Shown: one piece after another, positions 53,580 to 62,928 of the stretch
How positions within the stretch are numbered: the first letter of the stretch is position 1
Layout: each line of letters begins with the position of its first letter
Assembly: GCF_008831505.1 (NCBI RefSeq)
Contig: NZ_CP044507.1
Span: forward strand, 1,612,001 to 1,676,000
Source: Chryseobacterium sp.
Lineage (GTDB): Bacteria; Bacteroidota; Bacteroidia; Flavobacteriales; Weeksellaceae
Direction of reading: 5' to 3'
Length of the DNA stretch: 64,000 nucleotides
Position numbers and translations under genes: made by a program
Notes under the pieces: generated by a model
What the model was told of the DNA's origin: nothing
What the model saw: only the letters and a program-made list of their open reading frames with translations
The model's database searches: none

Positions 53580-54451
53580 AATCGCTGCTTTAAAGGATCA
53601 AATTTCACGATAAAATTTTGTAAATACTCTGAATTTTCGCACGCAATTGTCTGGTGTGCGTAATCATAATTTGCTTTATTAAGCATATATATTTGGTCAC
53701 TAGTAACATAATGAATTCCTGGTGGTCTAGGTAAAATTTTAAGTTTTGAGGAGCAGAAATGTAAATAGAGTTTACTCGTTAACGGTAAACCAATGTAAGC
53801 TATTTCCTTTGCATCAGGGTTAAAATGGTTATTTATACGTTCTCGCACTGTAGCGGCTCCAAAGTCTGGCAAAATAAAATAGTCATTTTCATTTTGAGGT
53901 ATTTCAATTGATAAAATAAGATCACCCATAGCTTTGATTACATTGTTAGCAAATTCAATGTAGTTAAGACTATTGCTATATTTTACTTCATCGTCAAAGC
54001 CGAAAAATCTTTCATATTCAGCCTTTAATTCATCAGTTCCCATTTCCATAATAATCTTCATCCCGTTTTTGAGTGTATCATCAGTATGTTTTTTACGAAA
54101 AGGAGTTCTTAATTCAGCGATCAAACCATAACCTGATAGATATATTAATGCTTCTTGTGTCTCATCATTTAAATTTTTTGTCTCAATAAATTTCTTTACT
54201 ATCGCAACGCAACCCGGGAAGTCTTTCTCAAAGTTTTGATTCAATTCTTCTTCGATTGTAGAATAGTCATATGTGCTATCGGCTAAACGTTTGGTATTCA
54301 AATTTTTTTCACTAAAAATTCTCTTGGTAGTATTTTTTTTATAGTGCCGATTTTGGATTTTATCAAAAAGATAAATCTCGTTTTTCTCATTATTAAAAAA
54401 ATTTCTTATGTGCGCCTGGGAAATATAGTGGTGGTTCTTGGGTACACTCAT
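53576..54451 (-). CDS. DUF4238 protein, C-terminus reset by a MITE
   Basis: 291 residues. The start SVPKNHHYISQAHIRNFFNN is the hallmark of DUF4238, whose members begin with a His-rich HHYxxxxLxxF-type motif, followed by YLFDKIQNRHYKKNTTKRIF and an alpha-helical body. Function is unknown; the family is often encoded near restriction or other defence genes. The stop TAA is formed by the inverted end of MITE copy 2, so the natural C-terminus is probably slightly altered or shortened. It is transcribed leftward between MITE copies 2 and 3, and is AT-rich like the rest of the island. Confidence 0.82.
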   Translation of the reverse strand: MSVPKNHHYISQAHIRNFFNNEKNEIYLFDKIQNRHYKKNTTKRIFSEKNLNTKRLADSTYDYSTIEEELNQNFEKDFPGCVAIVKKFIETKNLNDETQEALIYLSGYGLIAELRTPFRKKHTDDTLKNGMKIIMEMGTDELKAEYERFFGFDDEVKYSNSLNYIEFANNVIKAMGDLILSIEIPQNENDYFILPDFGAATVRERINNHFNPDAKEIAYIGLPLTSKLYLHFCSSKLKILPRPPGIHYVTSDQIYMLNKANYDYAHQTIACENSEYLQNFIVKFDPLKQRL

Positions 54452-54506
54452 AATCTGGTTTTAAAGTTGGACTATTATTTCACTAAATTATCTTCGTAAG
54501 TGAAGT

Positions 54507-54768
54507 GTAAGCTCCCTATTTTCAGTACAATTTAAAGGTAGAATTTTTTTCTTGATTATTTACTGCTGTTGTTGTCGGATGTGGGAAAGTCCCAGGAACA
54601 GCAGCGCCTTATTTTGACTGACAAGCATATCGGCACATAGGTCCTGCTAATTTCTGTGAACAAAAAGCAATCTATGCAGCATCAATGTGCTCTTTTCATT
54701 GTCTTAATTACGATTTAAAGTGAATTAGTTATATGCTTTTAAACTGAATTGTTTTCGGCGGAGCTTGC
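54507..54768. mobile_element. MITE-like element with IS66-style ends, copy 3
   Basis: 262 bases; left end GTAAGCTCCCTATTTTCAGT, right end TTTTCGGCGGAGCTTGC (reverse complement GCAAGCTCCGCCGAAAA). The internal sequence matches the other two copies but is more diverged. It lies between the DUF4238 gene and the restriction-modification genes. The remaining gap (54769-54865) is probably the methyltransferase promoter region. Confidence 0.75.
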
Positions 54769-54865
54769 ACATTTAGGTGCAACGGCATTTCAACACTCGT
54801 GCTAAAACCACCATTTGGAATGAAACCATAATTTTTAGTATTTTCGGACTTTAAAAGTAGAAAAA

Positions 54866-55834
54866 ATGGAAAAGATAAAATTCATTGACTTATTTTGTGG
54901 AATTGGAGGTTTCAGAGTTGCTATGGATGAGGCTTGTGTTGAAAACAACCTTATTCCTCAATGTGTTTTTTCTTCGGACATTGACAAGTATTGCCAAGAT
55001 AGCTACGAAAATAACTTTGGACACAGACCAGCAGGCGACATTACCCAAGTTGACCCAAAATCAATTCCAGACCACGATATTTTATTTGCAGGTTTTCCGT
55101 GTCAACCTTTCAGTATAATCGGACAAATGAAAGGTTTTGATGATACAAGAGGAACATTATTTTTCCATATTGCAAATATTTTGAAAGAGAAAAAACCAAA
55201 GGCTTTTATCCTTGAAAATGTGAAGCAATTAGTTGGACACAATGGCGGACAAACTTTAAAAGTTATTATCAAAACTTTGCAAGATTTAGGTTATCACGTT
55301 CAATATGCAGTGCTGAATGCTCTAGATTATGGTCTCCCGCAAAAGAGAGAAAGGGTTTTAATTGTTGGACATAGAGAACCAATTTTATTTTCTTTTCCAT
55401 CGCCTATAAAACCATTTAAACCACTTTCTGAAATTTTAGAAAAAAAGGTAGATAAAAAACATTACGCATCTGATTACATTCGAGATAAAAGAAAAGAAAG
55501 TCACAAGTCAGCTTACAAACTTTCTATTTGGCACGAAAATAAATCGGGAAACATATGTAGTTATCCATACTCTTGCGCTTTACGTGCTGGAGCTTCTTAC
55601 AATTATTTACTTGTAAATGGAGAAAGAAGATTAACGCCAAGAGAAATGTTTAGATTACAGGGCTTCCCTGATACATATAAAATCATTAATAACGATACTC
55701 AAGCGAAAAAACAAGCGGGTAATGCTGTTCCTGTAAACCTTGTAAAAGCCACGATTTTAAAGCTACTGCCCTTTGTAGCTACTACTTTAGATATGACAAA
55801 CCTTTTGAGAGAATATGAAGTAGAATATAACTAA
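54866..55834 (+). CDS. DNA (cytosine-5-)-methyltransferase, type II
   Basis: 322 residues. All core C5-methyltransferase motifs are visible: motif I FIDLFCGIGGFR (7-18), motif IV GFPCQPFS with catalytic Cys79, motif VI ENVK (117-120), motif VIII QKRERVLIVG, and motifs IX-X RLTPREMFRLQGFPDTYKI and AKKQAGNAVPVNLV. The variable region between VIII and IX is short, so the recognition site is probably short too. It methylates host DNA to protect it against the endonuclease encoded immediately downstream (stop/start overlap TAATG). The gene is AT-rich. Site specificity cannot be read from the sequence. Confidence 0.95.
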   Translation: MEKIKFIDLFCGIGGFRVAMDEACVENNLIPQCVFSSDIDKYCQDSYENNFGHRPAGDITQVDPKSIPDHDILFAGFPCQPFSIIGQMKGFDDTRGTLFFHIANILKEKKPKAFILENVKQLVGHNGGQTLKVIIKTLQDLGYHVQYAVLNALDYGLPQKRERVLIVGHREPILFSFPSPIKPFKPLSEILEKKVDKKHYASDYIRDKRKESHKSAYKLSIWHENKSGNICSYPYSCALRAGASYNYLLVNGERRLTPREMFRLQGFPDTYKIINNDTQAKKQAGNAVPVNLVKATILKLLPFVATTLDMTNLLREYEVEYN

Positions 55835-56577
55835 TGAGTAAAAAGCCAAGATTAAGAACAGTTGAAAAGTCGTTACCGCCATTTCCGTTAAACGAATTTC
55901 CAAAAGATTTTCCATTCATACTTGGAAAAGAATTAGTGTATTTACTTGCCTCAAAAGGCAAAGCAATACTAGAAGGTTCGGAATTTGAATCCATATTTGC
56001 AACTTGCATTGGTGCAGATTGGAAACCTTCAAATGTTGGTCTTGACGATATTATACTTGGCAATACAGCTTGGGGAGCAAAAACCGTAAAAGCTACAAAA
56101 CCAGCGACACAAAAAAAGGTAAGACTGATTTCAGGACGTAATTCGCCTGTTTATTCATTCGGAGAAACTATTGATACACATCACGACCCAAATGCGGTTG
56201 GGAAATCAGTTTTAGAAATTTGGAATGAAAGGGTTTCAGCTGTTAGAGAGAAATTTCAAAATCTTAGAACAGTTGTTATGGTAAAGTCTAACGACTTAAC
56301 CGAAGTAGTTGTATTTGAATTTGACACCATTCGTTACGACCCTGAACTTTTTGTATGGGAATGGAATAAAAACGGTAATCTTCGTGGAATTGAAAAATCA
56401 ACGACAGAACATCGATTTACTTGGCAACCTCACGGTTCCCAGTTTACCATTATAGAAGAAATTCCCGAAGATAGCTTACTCATAAAAATCAAAGAACCTA
56501 AAACGCTAAACAAAGAAGACATTTTGAAAGCACTTGGCTTTGACAAAACGTGGATAAGTGTATCGAAAAGAAGCTAA
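55834..56577 (+). CDS. Type II restriction endonuclease (PD-(D/E)xK)
   Basis: 247 residues. FESIFATCIGADWK (51-64) and NVGLDDIILGNTAWGAKTVK (67-86) fit a PD-(D/E)xK active site, with Asp71 or Asp72 and Lys83 as catalytic residues; a Trp-Gly precedes the lysine as in several endonucleases paired with C5 methyltransferases. The second half (FEFDTIRYDPELFVWEWNK, HRFTWQPHGSQFTI) is beta-rich and probably reads DNA. The start overlaps the methyltransferase stop (TAATG), the standard arrangement of a restriction-modification pair. It cuts unmethylated invading DNA at the site protected by its partner. Confidence 0.88.
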   Translation: MSKKPRLRTVEKSLPPFPLNEFPKDFPFILGKELVYLLASKGKAILEGSEFESIFATCIGADWKPSNVGLDDIILGNTAWGAKTVKATKPATQKKVRLISGRNSPVYSFGETIDTHHDPNAVGKSVLEIWNERVSAVREKFQNLRTVVMVKSNDLTEVVVFEFDTIRYDPELFVWEWNKNGNLRGIEKSTTEHRFTWQPHGSQFTIIEEIPEDSLLIKIKEPKTLNKEDILKALGFDKTWISVSKRS

Positions 56578-57259
56578 TTAGCAAAAGCTGACTGCGCCTA
56601 ATATCTAAGCTTTAGCTTCGCTCCATTCGCCTGCGCCTCTGGTCCTTTGGTCTGCTTGACACAAAAGGGAAGATTCGCCTAAGGCAAATGAAAGCCCGTT
56701 TAACCTAACCTCCGGATGTTTATTAACCGAAAAGAACAGGAAGGTATTCGCAGGGAACACAACGGTTTGAGAGCCACTGCCTACCCTATTGCGTTCTTTT
56801 CTGCACTTCATTAAAGATAGACGGGAATAAGTCGCTCCTTTCGCATCCAATGTGATTAAGGTTTATCGTATTTCGCAGGTAGGAGGCGTATGGCCGTTCT
56901 TTAGCGTTCCTCCTCTTCGTCCTGTTCCAAGATGAACTGAAAGCCACAAAGCTCTGAAAGGCATTTGTGGCGCTGCGACCGTTCGGATTGGGCTGTGATA
57001 TCGGTTCTGTTGCCGAAGTGTGGACAGGTGGCGGGCTGGTCAATGCTTAGAAAAATGGGCGGATGTTCCATAGTGGGCTTAAGAGGTAAGGGGGTTTTGG
57101 CCGGAAATCTACAAGCCAAAAATGTAGGTTGTTATTTTCTATCTGCAAAGCGCACTACGCAAAAACATGCAGAAAGGCTCAAAGTGAGGACACTTTGCGC
57201 AGCAGGTCTATTCGATTTATTAGATTGAGCAGTTAAAAAATACTGGCAGTTTCATAAAT
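56578..57259. other. Gap after the restriction-modification pair
   Basis: About 680 bases of less AT-rich sequence. Several short open frames exist on both strands (longest 87 codons) but none has a start signal or recognisable product. The sudden change in composition inside the island suggests DNA of another origin, possibly the decayed end of a mobile element. Confidence 0.5.
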
Positions 57260-58747
57260 TTGATGACCATGACACCTATCGTTACACAAGAGTCTATTGT
57301 TAAGAAAATTAGGGGCTACAATAAAGCCCATTTACTTAATAACCTATTTTATACATTAAAACAGATCGACTTAAAGGAAGAGAATAATCATCCTTTATGG
57401 CATTATCTTTTATTGATAAAATGGACATTATTGTACGGGAACGATAAAGGAAAAAAGATTCTTTCAAGGGAAAAATTTATAACACTTTTAAAGTATGTTG
57501 AAAAATTTGAAAAGAAATCATTAGATCATTACGTCAAAAATCATGAATGGGATAAATTTTTTCAAATTATAGGCTATCAGCAATTCTATCTGCAACAGGA
57601 AGTGCATTGGAGTGATTTTGCCAGACAATTAAAACTATTTGGCTCTTCCTTGAATAGTAAATATGATATAGAGAAATCTTTCAATGAATCATCTGGCCTG
57701 CAGCTTTTTGACTTTATATTTTTCATGCATATTTTATGGATGTTTACTTTAGCAAACAGGATGAAAAAAGGCGTAATCTATACAGGTTATATTGGAGAAG
57801 AAATTCATGAAATGATGAGAGATATCTTTAATCTTAAAGCGGAGTTTGACAACTTTCTTGTATTACTGACGCTGAATAAATCAATCGTGGGGAAGTCAAT
57901 AACTCAATTCAAAACAGGAATAAAGAAAACCAACTTACAGGCATTTGAAATGTCATTTTTTACTCAACTTCCTTTTGTACTAAATAGTGAAAATAAATAT
58001 GAAATCGTACACAGGAATATTTTTAACTATTGCTGCAATTATTTTCTCTATGATTATTTAAAAGCCAATGATGAGAAATTTACTGGGGAGTTTGGAAGAA
58101 GATTTGAAAAGTATGTTGAATTAGGCTTAAAAGAGTCTGGTGCAACATATGTGAGTGAACAGGATTTAATAAGAAAATTTGGTAAAGGAGAAAAAATCGT
58201 AGATTACGTAGTGGACAATCAAGTATTGATAGAATGCAAAGGGATTGAACCTAAACCATTGTCCTCCGTAATCCCTGAAGATGGAATTGTCTACAATGCT
58301 TTTAAGGATTCAATTTTTAAAGCATATTTGAAGCAAATGCTGAATGTAGTAAAGCTACATGAAAAGTTAAAAGATCCTCTATATGGTATCATTATATGTT
58401 ATAAAGATTTTTACTTATCTTCTTTGGATGATTTTTGCGGGATTTTAAGTGATAATATAGAATCCATATGTATTCAGAATGGGTGGGAAGTTAATCCTCT
58501 TCCTCCTGAAAATGTATTTGTAATCAGTATTGTTAATTGGGATATAATTGTTGAGCACGTTAAAGAATTGAGAGTTACACTGCCTGATTTACTTAAACAG
58601 GCTGTTTCAAAAAATAAGAAAGAAAAGAATAAATGGTTTTTAGGTCTTTTAAAAGAATATGGTAACGCAAAAGCCAATCTTTCTTATCTTGAGTTAGAAA
58701 ACAGAAAACTTTCAGAAGCAATTAAAACGCCATCTAAAAAAATGTAG
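57260..58747 (+). CDS. PD-(D/E)xK nuclease-like protein, candidate defence gene
   Basis: 495 residues (start at the first or the third Met, MTPIVTQE, undecided). The N-terminal 270 residues are helical and aromatic-rich with no known domain. The C-terminal half carries EFGRRFEKYVELGL (Glu283) and KIVDYVVDNQVLIECKG with Asp315, Glu325 and Lys327, the D-x9-ExK core of a restriction-endonuclease-like nuclease, followed by YLKQMLNVVK (helix) and PLYGIIICYKDF. Nucleases of this plan without a methyltransferase are often single-gene or two-gene defence effectors. It is AT-rich, alone on its strand and at the right end of the island. Confidence 0.7.
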   Translation: MMTMTPIVTQESIVKKIRGYNKAHLLNNLFYTLKQIDLKEENNHPLWHYLLLIKWTLLYGNDKGKKILSREKFITLLKYVEKFEKKSLDHYVKNHEWDKFFQIIGYQQFYLQQEVHWSDFARQLKLFGSSLNSKYDIEKSFNESSGLQLFDFIFFMHILWMFTLANRMKKGVIYTGYIGEEIHEMMRDIFNLKAEFDNFLVLLTLNKSIVGKSITQFKTGIKKTNLQAFEMSFFTQLPFVLNSENKYEIVHRNIFNYCCNYFLYDYLKANDEKFTGEFGRRFEKYVELGLKESGATYVSEQDLIRKFGKGEKIVDYVVDNQVLIECKGIEPKPLSSVIPEDGIVYNAFKDSIFKAYLKQMLNVVKLHEKLKDPLYGIIICYKDFYLSSLDDFCGILSDNIESICIQNGWEVNPLPPENVFVISIVNWDIIVEHVKELRVTLPDLLKQAVSKNKKEKNKWFLGLLKEYGNAKANLSYLELENRKLSEAIKTPSKKM

Positions 58748-58796
58748 TTGATTTTATTATTTATGTTGTACTGGTTCAAGGTTATTAAATTGCCTC

Positions 58797-59357
58797 TTGT
58801 TCTTGCTTGTTAAAAGCCGCCAGATTTATAAAAACAGTAAAGAGGACGGCACGCCGCTGCACGAAGCCCTGCCGGAATATCTGAACGGTGCCGTGCTGAT
58901 ACCCGATGATACTTTCGTACTGGTGGGCTACTCGACCAGCGAGGAACGTTTCCGGTGGTATGAGGACAATAACCGGTATATCTTCCGGATGGATGAAGAA
59001 ACGGGTTCGCTGGAACTGCACAGCGAGGTAGTCAATGCAAAATACCTTTTACTTAGACGCAGCGGGCAGCCGTACGCAAGGGACCTGTATGAAATAAAAA
59101 GCAGGGGGCCGAAAGTATTCTCCAGCCAGTATTTAAATCAGCTGTAATATCCACCCTCCGCGCGGCCAAAGGATTATTATTTAGCCATTGAGATTGAGAG
59201 GGTGAGCGATCCTGAGTTTGAGGATGTACTCTGGGATTTTAAAGAACTCGAAGCCTACAAAAAAATACAGCTGGAGGTTAAAAACCCGTACAGCAAAGCA
59301 GGGATGCCGTTTGCAGTGTCGCTTACTAAACTGATGAGGGTGAAGGTGAAGGGATAA
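58797..59357 (+). pseudogene. 3' fragment of an unidentified gene with an in-frame stop
   Basis: From about 58803 the frame reads LVKSRQIYKNSKEDGTPLHE, FVLVGYSTSEERFRWYEDN, YLLLRRSGQPYARDLYEI and, after an in-frame TAA at 59145-59147, continues without shift as YPPSARPKDYYLAIEIERVS to EVKNPYSKAGMPFAVS and a TAA at 59355-59357. The smooth continuation shows a single gene broken by a nonsense change, and the 5' part is missing at the island border. I do not recognise the family. Base composition is chromosomal rather than island-like. Confidence 0.65.
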
Positions 59358-59378
59358 GGCCTCACGTACAGGAAAATC

Positions 59379-59640
59379 TTTAATCACAAAGAACACGAAG
59401 GTATTCACAAGGGAAACAAAGTGGGTTTGAAAGTGTTTAGTAAGAGCCAAGGCAAAAGTAAAAAGGAAAAAGTGAGTCGAGCGACAGGCCCAAGTTGGCT
59501 TCGAGGGCCGCAGCTATCGGAGGACTATGAAGGGGTAAAGTTGCAGAGTTGTAAAGTTGTAGAGTTGAAAAACTGTTGTTTTTTTTACCACAGAGGGCAC
59601 GGAGGTTTTCACAGAGAACACAAAGTTAAAACTATCTGAA
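59379..59640. repeat. Intergenic repeat phrases
   Basis: AATCACAAAGAACACGAAGG and ACCACAGAGGGCACGGAGGT phrases (relatives at 27100, 28556 and 31119), an AAGTTGT-type tract (59536-59575), and no gene. 59641-59930 shows nothing recognisable. Confidence 0.7.
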
Positions 59641-59930
59641 ATCCAGAATCTTAAGTCTTGCAAGCAGGATTGAAAAAAACCGACTTTGGGATTGCTTCGT
59701 CGCCTCCTTTGTCGGCAACTCGCAAGGATGCGGGTAATTTAGGACTTTACCCGGCGGTATATAACTGTTGCGGAGTTCATGACAAAGAACAGATCCCCGC
59801 TTTCAGAAAAAGTGCTGATCATTCTGCACTCCCCATTCCTGTACCTTATAACCGGATATCTGTCCAGTTAAGCATAAGAAGTTCGAGCACAGCATAGCAG
59901 CCGGCTGAAATGGCGGACAGTCCTTAGGTA

Positions 59931-60053
59931 TTATTTCCCGTTTTTCAGATAAGCTTTCACTTTATCTGCACTGTTGCCTACTGACTTTACCGCAGCTTTA
60001 AGTTCTGCAGGTGAGACTCCCAATTTTTTTAGGGGTATAATCTTACTCTCCAT
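59931..60053 (-). CDS. DUF3606-like small protein
   Basis: 40 residues: MESKIIPLKKLGVSPAELKA, AVKSVGNSADKVKAYL then KNGK. The LGVSPAELKAAV..VG...DKVKAYL pattern is the C-terminal half of DUF3606, small Bacteroidota and Proteobacteria proteins of unknown function; the N-terminal half of typical members (about 55-60 residues) is absent or replaced. It reads leftward, about 80 bases after the 81-residue membrane protein gene, but a terminator lies between. Short, so confidence is moderate. Confidence 0.6.
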   Translation of the reverse strand: MESKIIPLKKLGVSPAELKAAVKSVGNSADKVKAYLKNGK

Positions 60054-60095
60054 GTTGCTTTACTAAAACAAAAAAGCTGCAATCTATTTTGTTAG

Positions 60096-60122
60096 AAAGC
60101 CAGAACTGGATGTTCTGGCTTT
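60096..60122. terminator. Hairpin terminator
   Basis: AAAGCCAGAAC-tggat-GTTCTGGCTTT, an 11-bp perfect stem with A/T flanks on both sides, seven bases beyond the stop of the small membrane protein gene (minus strand). Confidence 0.8.
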
Positions 60123-60128
60123 TCTATA

Positions 60129-60374
60129 TCATTTTCTCATCAAAGAAACTGGATAAATTGCAACTAAAGATATTGCCATTATTGAAAGTGCAATTTTTTT
60201 ATTACGTTCTATTTTCTTTTTTAATTCTTCTACATTCCTAATTTGATTTTCGGTGGGGTTCAATCCCTCCAATTGAGTTTCGTACTTATCTGCAACACAT
60301 AAATCAACATATTTTAAACCAGATCCCAATAATGAAATAAATAATGCAATCATTAATATTGTTTTTATTTTCAT
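60129..60374 (-). CDS. Small membrane protein with coiled-coil-like loop
   Basis: 81 residues: hydrophobic N-terminal helix (about 4-24), a polar helix rich in Glu/Lys (ENQIRNVEELKKKIERNKKI) and a second hydrophobic helix (60-76) ending SLMRK. No family recognised. It is AT-rich, stands alone and has its own terminator, so it is probably expressed as a single gene. Confidence 0.6.
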   Translation of the reverse strand: MKIKTILMIALFISLLGSGLKYVDLCVADKYETQLEGLNPTENQIRNVEELKKKIERNKKIALSIMAISLVAIYPVSLMRK

Positions 60375-60810
60375 AATATTTTATTTTGACCCCAAATATG
60401 ACCACCAGGATTATCCCTGTTTATTATCCCTTCGGGATGACCGAAGTGAAGAGACAGGGCAAAAAGAAACAGTGACAAGTGCGGCTACCTTACAACGCCG
60501 TCATCGGGAGCGGAAGGAACTGGAGCGAAGCAATCCCTGAATGAATAGTTAACCTCCTAAGTTGGGGATTCCTTTGGTGGCTGTCCCGACTGCCGTCGGC
60601 ACAACCAACGAAGCAATGACATGACACGTTTGGTTAAATTTATTATACACTTAAATAAGGCCAGTCAGATTCCTGCGGAATGACAAAGAGGCTGCTGAAT
60701 TTTAGCAGATTATTGAAAACGAATCTGCATTTTCTCTTTAAAGTTCGCTCTTAACCCCGCAGTCCGGCGGCCGTTTTGACCGCCATGTGCAAGGCCGTTA
60801 TGAAGAAACT
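60375..60810. other. Intergenic repeats before the T9SS gene pair
   Basis: No gene. It contains a partial ATGACA-type repeat, and from about 60660 to 60810 a segment (GCCAGTCAGATTCCTGCGGAATGACA ... GCCATGTGCAAGGCC) that recurs at 62774-62928 downstream of the second paralogue. The shared segment extends into the end of both genes. Confidence 0.75.
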
Positions 60811-62691
60811 TTATTTTTTAATCACCTTGCCGGTAAGGGTACCTTTTTCGGTTTCAACCTTTACCATATAGGTGCCTGTGGCCAACTGACTCATGTTTAT
60901 CCGGTTGCTGCCGCGGTTGAAGGCTCCTTTACTTACGATTTGTCCCGTCATGCCGTAGATCTCCCAGGATTTTGGGGTGTCTTTGGTGCTAACCTGCACT
61001 TCATCCTGTGTGGGATTGGGGTAGAAGGAAATATGGCTGTCCAGTTCTGTTTCGGTAGTAGCCATGGCGCTGCAGGCCGATTTTGCCAGCTTGGCTACGT
61101 AAAATTGTGACTTTCCGTTTGCATTATAGGAAATCGTAGGGATATTGTCATTGGGATCCGTAAAGATATCCGAATGAAAATACCCACCTACTACATAGTT
61201 TCCGTCATTATCCACCGCCACGGAGGTAAGTTCATCAGCGGTACCGTAAGCACTCAATATCGGATGCAGTCCAATGGCATTACCCGTGTCTTTGTTCAGT
61301 CTTACCAGCAGCGAGTTGGGTTGGTCGTTTTGCGGGCTGGTTACTGAAAAACTGTCCCAAATTTCGTTTAGGGTGGTACCTTTTACAAATGCGATCTCAT
61401 TAACGTTTATGGCAAGGCGTGCTCTCATGGATCGCGTAAAACTAGAGTCCATATTGTTACTTGTAGGTATTTTAGTCCATAGTATGTTGCCGGATGGATC
61501 CATTTTCATTACAAAGTTCTGTTGGCCGGGTTGTACATAGGGAAGAGGAGTGGTTCCAAAGGTTGCGGCTGGTGTACCAATGTGAAAATATCGGCCAGAC
61601 AGATAGATGTTGGAATTACTGTCCTTTATAAGCGAATAAATTTTTTCGTCTGGAGACGTGTTTACGCTTCCGTTAGCCGAAGTAGTAAATTCCTTTCGCC
61701 ACACTTCAGTTCCTGTGCTTCCATCGAATGCCAGCACGTAACCGTCATTTGAAAGTGGAGTGTCATTGTAACTCAAAGGCTGGTAGTCCTGAAAGCTTGC
61801 ACTTGTGCTGCCCGCAACATAATATCTGTTTAATACTTCATCATAAAGCATTTGCACTTTACCTGAAAAAATGCCGGGAGATAGAAAGCCGCTAATTGGC
61901 AACAGTAAGGGATTGGGCGCAGGGGTCATATTACCGTTATCATAATTGAATTTTATCAGGTAGTACTGATAAGCGTTGGTAAAATTTGCCGGAACGGTAA
62001 TGTAGTCGTTAAAATGTGTTCCGGCCAGAAATCCAACTATTGCATGAATGTTTTTTCCTGAGTCCATATACCACACACCGTTATCTGAATAATTTTGTTG
62101 CATGGCCACATTCCCCTGTAACGGTTTGCTCCAGGCTAAATTTCCGGTACTGGTATTGTACTTCAGTAAATAGGAAGTTTTGAATCCAGGATCAGTGGAC
62201 GCTCCGTACGGATAGGTTAGTTGGATCTTGGGTATAGTGTGGGTAGGATCAAAATGTATAGGTTCCATTGTAGATGGAGAACTTGCTTCCACCTGGTTAA
62301 AAGCGTTGAACATCATATAGAGACCACCCTCATTATCCACCGCCAGTTTCCATGCATTTTCACTATCACTATACCCGCCTATGGTGGTGGACCAGCGGAG
62401 ATTCCCCTGACAGTCCAGAGAGAAGAGCAGAAGATCCTTTTGGTGATAAGAGGTTACAGCAGTACCGTTAATATTTGGATTCTGTGGATATATAGCGGTA
62501 AGATGGTAGGAGTTATTGTTATTGTCCACTACCACATCGCGAATCATCTCGTCTCTGGTTTCGTAAAACCCCGATCCACCTGCGGAACCTGTATCACCGC
62601 CCCCGGCTTTGGCCCACTGCCAACTATAAGTTTGGGCAGTAGCGAGGGTGGTTACAGTGGTGAGGAGTAAAAGGTAAAGTTGTTTTTTCAT
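60811..62691 (-). CDS. Secreted T9SS type A sorting-domain protein, paralogue 1
   Basis: 626 residues with signal peptide (MKKQLYLLLLTTVTTLATAQ). The body has repeated beta-propeller-like units (WSTTIGGYSDSENAWKLAV, NRYYVAGSTSASF, YVLAFDGSTGTEVWRKEF, VAVDNDGNYVVGGYFHSD), as in SBBP/PQQ-like repeat proteins. The C-terminal sorting domain is clear: FYPNPTQDEVQVSTKDTPKS, MTGQIVSKG, LATGTYMVKVETEKGTLTG with final KVIKK. It would be exported by the type IX system to the cell surface. The next gene upstream on the same strand encodes a close paralogue, and the 3' flanks are shared, showing tandem duplication. Confidence 0.88.
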   Translation of the reverse strand: MKKQLYLLLLTTVTTLATAQTYSWQWAKAGGGDTGSAGGSGFYETRDEMIRDVVVDNNNNSYHLTAIYPQNPNINGTAVTSYHQKDLLLFSLDCQGNLRWSTTIGGYSDSENAWKLAVDNEGGLYMMFNAFNQVEASSPSTMEPIHFDPTHTIPKIQLTYPYGASTDPGFKTSYLLKYNTSTGNLAWSKPLQGNVAMQQNYSDNGVWYMDSGKNIHAIVGFLAGTHFNDYITVPANFTNAYQYYLIKFNYDNGNMTPAPNPLLLPISGFLSPGIFSGKVQMLYDEVLNRYYVAGSTSASFQDYQPLSYNDTPLSNDGYVLAFDGSTGTEVWRKEFTTSANGSVNTSPDEKIYSLIKDSNSNIYLSGRYFHIGTPAATFGTTPLPYVQPGQQNFVMKMDPSGNILWTKIPTSNNMDSSFTRSMRARLAINVNEIAFVKGTTLNEIWDSFSVTSPQNDQPNSLLVRLNKDTGNAIGLHPILSAYGTADELTSVAVDNDGNYVVGGYFHSDIFTDPNDNIPTISYNANGKSQFYVAKLAKSACSAMATTETELDSHISFYPNPTQDEVQVSTKDTPKSWEIYGMTGQIVSKGAFNRGSNRINMSQLATGTYMVKVETEKGTLTGKVIKK

Positions 62692-62773
62692 ATTTTACTG
62701 TTTCTGTATTTGCGTTATTTAGTGAGGTTTTATACAGGTTTGTTGTACTTCTAAAGGTTCTTTATACACTTTA

Positions 62774-62928
62774 TTAAAGCCAGTCAGATTCCTGCGGAAT
62801 GACAAAGAGGCTGCTAAATTTTATCAGATTATTGTAAACGAATCCAAATTTTCTCTTTAAAGTTCGCTCTTAACCCCGCAGTCCGGCGGCCGCTTTGACC
62901 GCCATGTGCAAGGCCTTATGAAGAAACT
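62774..62928. repeat. Duplicated 3' flank of the T9SS paralogues
   Basis: About 150 bases nearly identical to 60665-60810, including the hairpin ATTCCtgcGGAAT, TTCTCTTTAAAGTTCGCTCT and a GGCGGCCGC...GCCATG region. The duplication continues into the sorting-domain coding region of both genes. Confidence 0.85.

Noticed and set aside
56605..57228. Short open frames after the restriction endonuclease
   Set aside because: They overlap on both strands, lack start signals and contain no recognisable domain.
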